Assembly (NCBI GenBank): GCA_947095535.1
Contig: OX352772.1
Span: 274,174,336-274,238,335 of the forward strand
Reading direction: 5' to 3'
Origin: Poecilobothrus nobilitatus
Taxonomy: Eukaryota > Arthropoda > Insecta > Diptera > Dolichopodidae
DNA: 64,000 nt
Shown: positions 55,015-64,000 of the stretch, piece by piece
Layout of the letters: each line of letters opens with the position of its first letter
Numbering within the stretch: position 1 is the first letter of the stretch
Position numbers and translations under genes: made by a program
The notes under the pieces: generated by a model
Database searches by the model: none
What the model was told of the DNA's origin: nothing
Seen by the model: only the letters and a program-made list of their open reading frames with translations

Positions 55015-55803
55015 AATAAAGACCTACCCCTTTTTTATATGGTTTTAAGTGTAATCCATTGCCCCCTTTTAATGCTATTGCTTCCATCATTTTATTATGA
55101 CGTTCACTTTCTTTTAACTGATTTTGCAGAAGTAGTATCATTTAAAGCCTTAGCTATTCCTGCACCGCCACCTGTAAGTGCTCCAACAGCTGATGAGCCA
55201 GCAAAAATTGGAATTAAAGGTAAAATACCACCAATTTTAGGCACTGGAATAATTCGAGGTATATCAATTGCGTTTTGTTGTCCTTTTGAAAGTTTTCGAG
55301 CTGCATGCAAAGCAATTTTTTTAATATTTCCGTTATTCATTGGCTTTTTTAAAGTCTGAACTGCTGTTTTTGCTTCTTTTATAACATTTTTCAATGGTTT
55401 TTTTTGTTTTGTTGTTGTTTTTGGTTTTTTACAGTTTTCTTTTTCAACCCCATACCGAATTTAACTTTAGTTTCCATAGTGTTTGTAACCAATAGAGCAT
55501 TCGCTTTTTTTCCTAAACCTGAATTTTCATCTTTGCCAAGCTCTTTCTGCAAGTATGTTATCAGCTATATGACGTTTATTTTGATCAGTATTTTGAGAAT
55601 ATGTTATATCATCTTCACGACAAGCTTCATCTAAACAATTAATTCTTTTATCGCCTCGAGCTAACCGTTTTGCCAGTTTGGTTCCAGATCCACAATAATT
55701 ATAACCAGCTAAAAAATGGCAATTTATTTATTAAAGAATTAACAACTCCTCTTCCTTTAATAGATTTTTTATTACTATTTGAATACTTATTATTGCCAAA
55801 CAT
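55015..55803 (-). pseudogene. Polinton minor capsid protein with phospholipase A2-like and membrane-active parts
   Basis: ATG 55803 (MFGNNKYSNSNKKSIKGRG, then VVNSLINKLPF). A frameshift near 55705 leads into a phospholipase A2-like domain: AGYNYCGSGTKLAKRLARG (calcium-loop type, a Pro replaced by Ser) and CLDEACREDDITYS, where the catalytic His of the usual HD pair is Asp. Then HIADNILAERAW, a frame change, and VTNTMETKVKFGMG. The C-terminal part has IPVPKIGGILPLIPIFAG and GGGAGIAKALND, a hydrophobic Gly-rich stretch like adenovirus pVI-type membrane-active proteins. After a last shift comes RHNKMMEAIALKGGNGLHL. At least three frameshifts. Confidence 0.78.
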
Positions 55804-56010
55804 GATTTGCAGTTTAGTTTAAGGAAGTTAATCAAATACTAAACACCTTTCAAAGAAACTCATTAATATCATTTAAAACAACGATTCTTCTATTAGTTTA
55901 TAGATGAAATTTATAAAAGTAGATAATGAGATAAAAGCAAAAAATTTTGATCAAAATTCTAAGAAAACAATCAAAAAACATGGAGAATTGTTTCCAAATA
56001 GTGTAAGAGG

Positions 56011-56183
56011 ATTAGATTATCTGTCTCATGGCGCAGTGGCTAAGTCGCCAACCTTTCAATCGAAGGGTCTTATAAATAAAAAAAAATATGTAGTACTTTT
56101 ATATCGTAAAAATGTATATCGTATAATTAATAGTAGTAATAATAATAATAATAATAACAATAATAATATTAATAATAATAATA

Positions 56184-56249
<66 letters not shown>

Positions 56250-56331
56250 GTAATAATAATAATAGTAATAGTAATAATAGTTATAATAATAACAATAATA
56301 ATAATAATAATAATGATAATAATAATACTAA

Positions 56332-56362
<31 letters not shown>

Positions 56363-56838
56363 TGCTATAGTGGAGCTATCTTTGGTTATATCATGCAAGT
56401 AAGGTGTTATATACTGCTGCACGTGTTATCCACTGATGGCCCTGACTCTGTAGTAAAATAATAATAATATTAATAAGAATACTAATACCAATAATAACAC
56501 CCGCTACAGTGACAGTGGGGGTTGCCTTCAATAATTACCTCATATAGTAAGGTGTTATATACTACTACATGTTGTTACTGTTGTAACGGCTATAGTCACT
56601 GTTAGCAAAATAGTAATAACAATAGGCGGATTTATTGTTTTCTTACAATCCCACTTCCAATTCAATGTTTCCGTATCCATTTTCCGATCCTTTCCTATCC
56701 CTACTCCCTAGCCAATATACTGCGTTCGCAGGTAAGGGTTTCATCCCATTATATTCGTTAAAGGGGGAGGTGGGTTTAGTCAGTAAGAATATGACACTAC
56801 CAAGGGTTTCCCCCTTGGTGTCTTTAGGAAAAAAAAAA
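56011..56838 (+). mobile_element. SINE-like insert with tRNA-like head and (AAT)n (SINE-2)
   Basis: Interrupts the ATPase between VRG and VGPSNCGKT. The head at about 56032-56080 has TGGCGCAGTGGCTAAG (A-box-like) and an anticodon-arm-like CCTTTCAATCGAAGG. An (AAT)n block follows at 56130-56365, then unique sequence, then an A-run tail (56829-56839). A ~125-bp segment with GTAAGGTGTTATATACT is repeated (56398 and 56549). I see no B box and no clear target duplication. Confidence 0.6.
56130..56365 (+). repeat. (AAT)n microsatellite in SINE-2
   Basis: About 235 bp of AAT with AGT/AAC variants; it produces a poly-Asn plus-strand frame that is not a gene. Confidence 0.93.
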
Positions 56839-57547
56839 ATAGTTGGACCGTCAAATTGTGGTAAAACAAATGTTATGATGAGTATGCTTCTAGATTCAAA
56901 AGGGGCTGAAATTTCAAAATATATATATTTATTCAAAATCATTGCATCAACCTAAATATAAATATTTAAAAAACTAATAAAACCAATAAAAGGAATGGAA
57001 TATAATGAATTTTCAAATAATGTTGATGTGATTAATCCATCAGAATCAGCGCCAAACTCAATATTTATATTTGATGATGTAGCTTGCGATAAGCAAGATA
57101 GCATAAGAGCCTATTTATATATTTGGCGTCATCAAGGAGTAGATAGCTTCTGTTTATGTCAATCTTATACAAAAATTCCAAAGCATTTAGTTAGAGATAA
57201 TCCAAACTTTTTGCTTATATTTAAGCAAGATGATTTAAATTTAAAACATATCTATAACGATCATGTAAATTCTGATATGTCTTACTTTGATTTTAAAAAA
57301 TTGAGTGCATGCTGCTGGAATGATAATTATGGTTCTCTATTAATTGATAAAGATAGCAGTTTAAATAATGGTCAATATAGAAAACATTTTGATACAGTTG
57401 CTAAATTTTAGTTATTAAGAGAATAGGTTCATCAGCAGGTAACAATTACTAACTGTTCAGGTCTTTTAGCAGTTGGCAGTTAGCAACAGAGCAGTTCAGT
57501 TGATAATTTATAGTTAATAATTGAACGGATCAGTCAATATTTAAAAA

Positions 57548-58136
57548 ATGGATGAACAACTTATGGAAAGTTTAATTAAAACTCAAAAAAGTTTAAAAAA
57601 GAAATTTCAATCTTTAAAGGTTGCAAAGCTATCAGAAGATCATAATCGAGAAGAAGCATTTACTCCAATTATAAAACCATTAAAAGAATTAACGAATGTT
57701 GTTAAACAAAACAACAACAATTTTCAGGCAACGTTATCAAACCGGAAATTAAACCGTCTGATGATGATGATGATGATAACATTAAGACTAGATCAATGAC
57801 GTCAGTCATTCATGCGGATAGCTAAAACACCTAGCAACAAAAGTAAATCTTTCAGTAAATTTAAAACTTCAATACCGAATACTATAAAATCATCTATAAT
57901 TGCTAATTTCGGTGTTGAACCATCAATTTCACAATTTTACAGTTCCTGTTCTTAACAAGTCAGAACTTGATAGGTCATATGGCCCCTATTTTGATGAATC
58001 ATTAAATGTTCGAAAACTTTGGAATGCTAATTTCAAAATAGATGAAATTAGTAAAAATATATTGATTGATGATGAAATTTTTAAAGAAACAAACATTTTG
58101 TCTGTTTCTAGCTCACAAGATTATTTCTTTCCTTAA
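57548..58136 (+). pseudogene. Polinton conserved gene of unknown function, downstream of the ATPase
   Basis: ATG 57548 (MDEQLMESLIKTQKSLKKKF, then FTPIIKPLKELTNVV), the start of a protein regularly seen beside the Polinton ATPase. An ATG-rich run at 57763-57777 is followed by a stop. After frame changes the region reads LNKSELDRSYGPYFDESLNV and KLWNANFKIDEI, again matching the family. It ends abruptly at 58136; the expected C-terminal half is missing. Role unknown, probably structural. Confidence 0.6.
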
Positions 58137-58799
58137 GTGAGTTTGCTCTTTCTTGTTTCATTGAGTTGGAAAGTATCTTCTCTTATTCTTTTATTATTTA
58201 TTCTACGAGAACTTTCATTTTAGAGAAACTTTCCGACCTAAAATATGCGTGATCATCCAAATTATACCCTTATACATTCGTATCATTTTCTACGGCTTTC
58301 TGCCATATTTCATCTAACTTCGTAAGTCTGATTTCAGTCTATTTCCTTGTTTTTCTATTTAAAGACTCTTTTTTCAAATTCGTTAAAATCTTCTTAAACT
58401 CTGTATAGAATTGCTCTGGATCCTTGATAAGTTGCTCCATATATAGTTTATTGCGATTTGTACAGCTCAGTAATTGTAACACCTTATTGTTGTATTAGAT
58501 TTGTCGATTTGTAGTTGTAGATATGGTAGATTTGTGCAACAAGTTTTGCAGGAGCTAGTTGAAATTGCAACTTTATAATACAGTTACAAAACCTGAAATT
58601 TGACTATAGACACCTTTCCTATAGAATAACCTTTAAATTTTTATGTATCTCTACAGACACTAGTTCTGTAGATAATGCTGTAAACACTAGTTTTATAATA
58701 ATTTATTGAATTCTAAAGACACATGGTCTATAGAACTCTTGATTCAAGGCTCAAAGGACCTATGTTTATTCTGTCATAAGAATAAAAAAAAAAAAAAAC
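58137..58799 (-). pseudogene. Possible LTR-retrotransposon gag N-terminus in an A-tailed insert
   Basis: The minus strand at about 58460-58150 reads MEQLIKDPEQFYTEFKK, RLTKLDEIWQKAVENDTN and YNLDDHAYFRSESFSKMK, with stops. That is like the N-terminal coil of BEL- or Gypsy-type gag proteins. The segment ends at an A-run (58785-58798) that abuts and truncates polB-3. The orientation of the gag and the A-run disagree, so two events may be stacked here. Confidence 0.4.
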
Positions 58800-59421
58800 T
58801 AGTAATTACATTGAAGTGACCTTCATCGTATATAAAATTTAATCTTTTTTCCCTATCTTCTTCACCTTGAAAAATAATCGATTTTCCTTTTCCTCTGAAA
58901 TCAAAAACTACAATTTGATATTTAGAGAAGTGCAGTTGAAATTTTTTGAGCTCACTGATACTAGCTCCTTTTGCTGGGATGTTTACATTTGAATTTTTTA
59001 TTAGTTGTAACGCTGCTTTCAATTGAAGTTGACCTACATCTTTTCGCATTTTACAGCAGTCAACAGATTTTTCTATGAATGAGATAGTAACAACTAACGC
59101 ACGTGGTAAGCATAAATTATGTTTGTTTTTAATTGAAATTATGCCTCTTTCATTTCTCTTCAAAATTGTTGCATCTTTTTCCTCTACCTCTTCCTGCTGG
59201 AAGTCGTACATATGTACGTATGAAGGTATCTGTAGATAATCCTTCGGAATTACTTTGGAAACGTTTTGAAATACTTCCCAAATTTTCGAAATGTCAAGGT
59301 TTTTTGCTTCTTTAAAATTGATCCACCCTGGACCAAAAATGTTGAATAGTTTTACATTCACTGATTTTATAGATTTTATCGTAAATTTTTCTGTATTCAT
59401 TTTTTTTTTTGTAATTTTCAA
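58800..59421 (-). pseudogene. Polinton DNA polymerase B, N-terminal region (polB-3)
   Basis: ATG 59421 or 59400 (MNTEKFTIKSIKSVNVK). The frame is open for ~205 codons: FGPGWINFKEAK, then RGIISIKNKHNLCLPRALVV, KMRKDVGQLQLKAALQL, IPAKGASISELKKFQ, YQIVVFDFRGKGKSIIFQG and YDEGHFNVITS. Arthropod Polinton polymerases carry this region ahead of the exonuclease domain. The N-x-C-L-x-R-A and G-H-F-N-V-I motifs recall OTU-type cysteine proteases. It is cut right after GHFNVITS by the A-run at 58785-58798. No polymerase core follows. Confidence 0.72.
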
Positions 59422-60634
59422 TTTTTTATTTCAAGACAACCGACCACGAATGTTTCAAACCTTAGAATGTTAACTCTATTAACAATTTTTTAACTTTTTA
59501 CACAATTTATACATAATGTCTTGCTTGTTATTTGGAAAAATTATTTCAAACATATAAACAAATCTGTTTAATTTTTTTTTCTTTTATTCTATTATGTACC
59601 ACTACAGGTACCGAAAGCAATTAATTTATTATACGGTGATATTAACAATTTTTTCTTTCCGCTTCTTTAAACACTTCATAGAAAAAAGAAAACAACAAGA
59701 AATAAATACATCTCAAAATTGCATCAATTTTGTCAACGATGAATCTTTATGTAAGATTTAAATAACCAGTTTGCACATTTTCTTTTAATTTTTAAAAATA
59801 CTTTAAAAATTTTAAAGAAACGTAGTTACACTTATTTTGTTCTGTTTTCATTTTTCTCTTTAAATTTTATAAAGAAAAAATTTCTTATTATTTTCATATG
59901 CGCCTATTACTTAAGCCAAGTTTATATCAATAAGTAAACCTGTACCAAGTTAGATATTTTTGATTTCCTGCTTTTTTTTCTTTTTATTCATATTTTTTTT
60001 TTTCAACATTCTTACATAACAATTAATTAATGGTTTTTCTTCGCTCTTCTTTAAATATTTCATAAAAAAAAAACAAGAAATAATCTCATCTCAAAAATAC
60101 AAACATAAAAAAAATCATTTTTTCTTACTATTTCCATGTTTACCTATTACTTAAAACAAGTACACAATCTTTATAAACAACTAGACATGACGGTCGCCGC
60201 TACCTATCTCAGCTACTTTTATAATGTTAACTTACTTCCTATCTGACCTAATTACGGTTTGACCTACTGACCTGTCTGGCCCAAGTGCCTACCTATCGTC
60301 TAACTTATTATCATAAGTTAAACCTCAGTTTAATTATTAAATATTAGTGGCCAACGAATCCTAATAATATTATGAATATTTTCTTAACTTGTTCCACGGC
60401 TTATATAGTTTTATTCTACTGTTGTCAGCAATTATTTTCGTGTGAAAATAATTTTATATAAAAAATTGAGTTCGAAAAATATTTTAGTTAAAAAATTAAA
60501 CAGAATATTTACTGTTGTCAGCAAATATTTTCGCGAGATCGCGTTGTGATTTTTTATTTGTAGTAAAAAAAACCTTATAATTTAGATTTTGACTTTTCGT
60601 AGGAATATGATCTGCATAGACATACTTTAGTATA

Positions 60635-60722
60635 GATTTTAGAGTTGGTTACAAAACCAGGGTTGTCTCTTTAAATACTCTGGAAAAAGGACAACCCTGA
60701 TTTTGTAAGCAACTCTAAAATC
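60635..60722. repeat. 33-bp inverted repeat with 22-bp loop
   Basis: Arms 60635-60667 and 60690-60722 pair at 31 of 33 positions. Arm 1 begins GATTTTAGAGTTGG and arm 2 ends CAACTCTAAAATC. Confidence 0.92.
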
Positions 60723-60847
60723 CCTCCTAATTTGAGAAAAATATTTATATATTTATTCTGGAAAAAAGGAATACCTTAATTTCGCATCCAACTTTAGAAT
60801 GCTTTTAATCCAGAATTTGGCATTCTTAGAATTATACGTTTTAAAAT

Positions 60848-61160
60848 AAAAAAATTTCGACTTTAGTTCATTTTTAATATTTTTGGTTTTAGTTCATATT
60901 AAAGTAGAAACTTTTCGATTTTTATTCATATTTTATATTTTCTGTTTTACTTCATATGAATTAAAATAGAAAATTTTCGACATTAATTAATTTCTCAAAC
61001 AAAAAAAATTTATCGATTTTATTTCATTTTTAAATTGTGTCAAATTTTACCATTTTCTACTTTAGTTCCTTTAATTTTTCGACATTAGTTTATATGTACT
61101 AAAGTAGAATTTTTTTCGATTTTAGTTCATTTAGCTACTTTAAGGTTCGTCGACTTTAAT
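60848..61160 (+). repeat. Degenerate repeat with TTTCGACTTTAGTTCAT motif
   Basis: TTTCGA-TTTTAGTTCATTT-like words recur at about 60853, 60890, 60918, 60980, 61010, 61078 and 61110, often with TTAAAGTAGAA between them. Confidence 0.6.
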
Positions 61161-61884
61161 TCATGCAATCCCCCGATATGATCTACAAAGTGGTTTAAAA
61201 AATTTAGAATCCAAAATACTTTAATAATTTTAGCTTAACTTAACAATTTAACTTAATAAATTAGTTTAAAAAATTCTAATCCTGGATATTTAAAAATAGA
61301 AAGGAAAAACCTTTTTTTAACATTTTTGCGCGCACAAATGTAAAGAATCAAAAATCATAAACTTTTCGCAATTATAAACTACGTGGCATCATTTTGCAAA
61401 TGTAAAGCATCAAAATTCATAAGCTTTTGTAATTTTAAACAAAAAAAAACTAATAAAATATAGCAAAGAATTCTAGCAACTAATAAAACTTAATTGTGCC
61501 TCTAATTTTACTCGAACACAATCGAACTTTTCATACCGAATTCCAAATTACACTCAAAAGCATTTTATACAACACTCAACAGAATTGCAAATTATACTCA
61601 ACATTTTAGACTGATGTCAACAGTATTTGGAAATTCCACCAGTCAAGATACCTACACGCTTCAGATAAGAAAACATTTTATTTTTTTTTACTGATCAATT
61701 AATTTTAATTCACTACTAATAAAAATTACATGAACGGAAAGTAAATAAAAAAAACTTAACTTAGCTATTTTTTGTTATTTCTAAAAATGAGTTTAATTTT
61801 ATTTTATTATGTTAAAAAAAATATAAAGTTTGTCCATTATCTTTTTGTTAGTTCTTAAATGAATTTTAAATATTAAATATAAAT

Positions 61885-64000
61885 TTTTTTTTTTATTAGT
61901 TGATTTAATTTCAGATAATTTTACAATATATATAAAATTATGTGTAAAAAATTATTTAATTAAAACTACAATCTAATAAATTATACAATTACAATTAATT
62001 TTAGTTTTAAAATAATTATTTTGAATTCTCTAATTTTACTTATTTCCAGTTTTTAATTTCTAAAGTTTTTTATATATTTTTTAAGTTTTCTATTAAATAT
62101 TTTCAAAGTTTTACTCTTTCTAATTTCTAATGGTAATGAATTAAAGATTTTAACAGCACTACATTTTAAACTTTTTTGTTTCATTGTGGTTCTAGATTTA
62201 GGTATTTCAATGTGTTTTTTTTTTTTTCTAGTATGATATTTATGAACATTTTCTCTAGTTATTAAATTTAAATTTGATTTAAGATAACTATTTATAATTT
62301 TATAAATATATTTGCCTTTTTCAAAATAGATTAATTGGTTAATGTCTAATTCATTTGTTTTTTTATATAAGTAGTTAGTACTGGTTCTGTAATTATAATT
62401 GAAAAGAATTTTTAGTGCTTTATTCATTAAAATACCAATTTGATTAATATGGAAGTTTGAGCAATGGCTCCAACTACATATATTATACCTTATTCTTGAT
62501 AGTATATGACTATTATAGATAAGCTTGGCCGCATGCTGGGAAATAGCGCCACATCTTTTTATAGCTAATATAATAGGCATAATTTTTTTCTTCACGTTTT
62601 TTATATGATTGTCCCATTTCAAATTATCATCAATTATTAATCCCAGATATTTAACATTATCTACTCTTTCAATAGTTGTATCTCTTATTTTAAGAGTAAT
62701 ATTTTCGTTATTTCTTTTTTGTGTTTTAAATAACAAATAGTTGGTTTTTTTTGCGTTTATGCAGAGTTCATTGTAATCTAGCCAATTACATATCTCATTT
62801 AGATCCTTATTTAGTATATTTTCCAGTTCTTTTACTGATCTAGCCTTTGCAATGATATTAGTGTCATCTGCATAAATGTTATAATTTGAAATAAAATTAT
62901 TCTTCGGCATATTCATTATATATAGAAGGTACAACAACGGTCCTAGCAGTGAGCCTTGAGGTACACCAGTTTTTATAGTAAGTTCATCGCTGAGCACTTC
63001 GTTCACTTTAACACACTGAGTTCTATTTGTTAAGTAACTACTTAATAAAAGATTACTAGTACCTCTTATACCCAGTACATCTAAAAAATTAATTAGTCTA
63101 CGATAATTTACTACATCAAAAGCTTTTGTAAGATCAATAAATACTGCACCGACGAAATATCCTTCATCAAGTGCATCATAAATATATTCTAACGTAGCTG
63201 TTATTGCGGATTCTGTACCGCTGTTCTCTAGGAAACCATATTGATTTGGATCAAAACCAATTGTTTTTGAAATAAAATTTCTTATCCTTATATTAATTAC
63301 TTTTTCATATACTTTGGATATTGAGTTCAGGATGGAAATTGGTCTATAATTACCACATTCATCTTTAGAACCACTTTTATGAATTGGCACTATGTATGCT
63401 TTTTTTAATGAATCTGAGAAAACTGCTTCTTCAAAGCATTTATTTATTAATGTTGCCAATGTTTGTTTGATAATATTAACTAATTCTTGTAAATCCTTTA
63501 CTGTTATTTTATCTAATCGTGGGGCTGAATTTCTGTTTAACTTCATAATAATTTGATAAATCTCTGTTTCAGTAACTGGTCTAAGAAATAATGTTTTATT
63601 ATTTCTTATGTGTTCTATAGTTACTATATTATTTTTATTTATTCCTTTAATTATGGATTCTCCTACTTCATTAAAAAATTCATTTAAAGTGTTTGCCATT
63701 TCGTTTTCATCCTTTGACTTTCCCCACTTTTTTTGCAATGCTAGTAATATGTTCTGAAATTTCCTTATTAGTATTCCTTATAGTATTATTTAAAACTTTC
63801 CACAATTTTCTACAGTTATTTCCAGAATTTTCAATGCCTTTATTGATATGTTTTTTTTTAGCCTCTTTTATCTGTTTATCGACCTTTCTCTTAAATAGAT
63901 TATATTTTATCTTTTTATCTCTGTTATTTGGATCTCTTTTATGGCTATCGTATAGTGATTTTCTAATTTTTAATTCTTTATATATCGACGGTGTTATCCA
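61885..64000 (-). mobile_element. LINE-D: non-LTR retrotransposon (CR1/Jockey group), runs off the right edge
   Basis: A T-run at about 61885-61896 is the likely tail. ORF2 occupies the rest; endonuclease and ORF1 would be outside the window. Confidence 0.8.
62053..64000 (-). pseudogene. LINE-D ORF2 (reverse transcriptase), one frameshift
   Basis: From the window edge: KELKIRKSLYDSHKRDPNN, KYNLFKRKVDKQIKEAKKKH and NCRKLWKVLNNTIRN (linker). A frameshift in an A-run (T-run at 63728-63734) follows, and then 561 open codons: DKITVKDLQELV, AYIVPIHKSGSKDECGNYRPISILNS, NQYGFLENSGTESAI, IDLTKAFDVVNYRRL, TGVPQGSLLGPLLYLLY and the catalytic NIYADDTNIIAKA, then YLGLIIDDNLKWDNH, ending near KKYIKNFRN. 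The RT core is intact, and the frameshift is in a homopolymer, so it may be recent. Clade not resolved. Confidence 0.87.

Larger units (their letters stand above)
55904..57411 (+). pseudogene. Polinton packaging ATPase (FtsK/HerA-like), split by an insertion
   Basis: ATG 55904 (MKFIKVDNEIKAKNF, then KKHGELFPNSVRG) gives the N-terminus. After the insert at 56011-56838 the gene resumes with Walker A VGPSNCGKTNVMMSMLLDS, then two frame changes between 56940 and 56995, then NSIFIFDDVACDKQ (Walker B), CLCQSYTKIPKHLVRDNPN, FKQDDLNLKHIYNDHV and a C-terminus at 57411. This motor would pump element DNA into the capsid. It is divergently oriented to the minor capsid gene, with ~100 bp between the two starts, which probably holds a shared promoter region. 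Confidence 0.85.
59422..61884. other. AT-rich interval without genes
   Basis: No coding signature in 2.4 kb. It holds a long hairpin (60635-60722) and a degenerate repeat (60848-61160). Confidence 0.5.

Overview
This is an AT-rich animal genome window, almost certainly from an insect and most likely a dipteran. The clues are a DINE-1/Helentron-like repeat with a (GTCC)n block, BEL/Pao and Gypsy LTR retroelements, R1-, I-, Jockey- and CR1-type LINEs, a Penelope-like element and Polinton/Maverick genes. I see no convincing host gene, no rRNA, no credible functional tRNA and no CRISPR. The window is a graveyard of mobile elements inserted into one another. Nearly every coding region carries stops or frameshifts.

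Layout, 1-30 kb. 1-7460 (-) is a BEL/Pao remnant split by a nearly full-length Jockey-like LINE (LINE-A1, 1623-6981, +) flanked by a 14-bp target duplication. 8160-9950 (-) is a GC-rich R1-clade fragment. 9952-13330 (+) is an (AAT)n array followed by a decayed CR1-group LINE (LINE-B1). 13332-13917 (-) is a Gypsy gag. 15110-15816 (+) is a short I-clade LINE fragment. 16474-17748 is a Penelope-like remnant with inverted terminal arms. 19553-20290 (-) is a second BEL/Pao fragment with a tRNA-derived SINE next to it. 22060-24704 (-) is a Polinton integrase split by a DINE-like element with about eleven 147-bp repeats. 24705-27803 (+) is an I-clade LINE with an RNase H domain. 27840-28756 (-) is a Polinton DNA polymerase B fragment. 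28840-30355 (-) is the 5'-truncated LINE-A3.

Layout, 30-64 kb. 30618-59421 is dominated by broken Polinton (adintovirus-like) genes: polB (30618-32110, +), an exonuclease-like gene (38526-38982, -), the major capsid protein (39042-41594, -, split by a second DINE-like element), a small upstream gene (41596-41787, -), two copies of a penton-like capsid gene (50905-51555 and 53631-54281, -), an adenain-type protease, a minor capsid protein with a phospholipase A2-like domain, the packaging ATPase (split by a SINE-like insert), a conserved Polinton gene of unknown function, and another polB N-terminus (58800-59421, -). Inserted among them are the nearly intact LINE-A2 (32111-37395, -), LINE-C (41850-44710, +) and LINE-B2 (44715-50430, -). 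A 2.7-kb tandem duplication copied both the penton gene and the LINE-B ORF1. 61885-64000 (-) is LINE-D, which runs off the right edge.

How it fits together. The Polinton genes formerly supplied integration, DNA replication, capsid assembly, maturation and packaging, but none is intact here. The LINEs used target-primed reverse transcription; only LINE-A2 keeps an uninterrupted EN-RT frame. The nesting gives relative ages: Polinton and BEL copies are oldest, LINEs and DINE-like elements landed in them later, and the tandem duplication is later than LINE-B insertion. (AAT)n arrays recur inside several of these elements.
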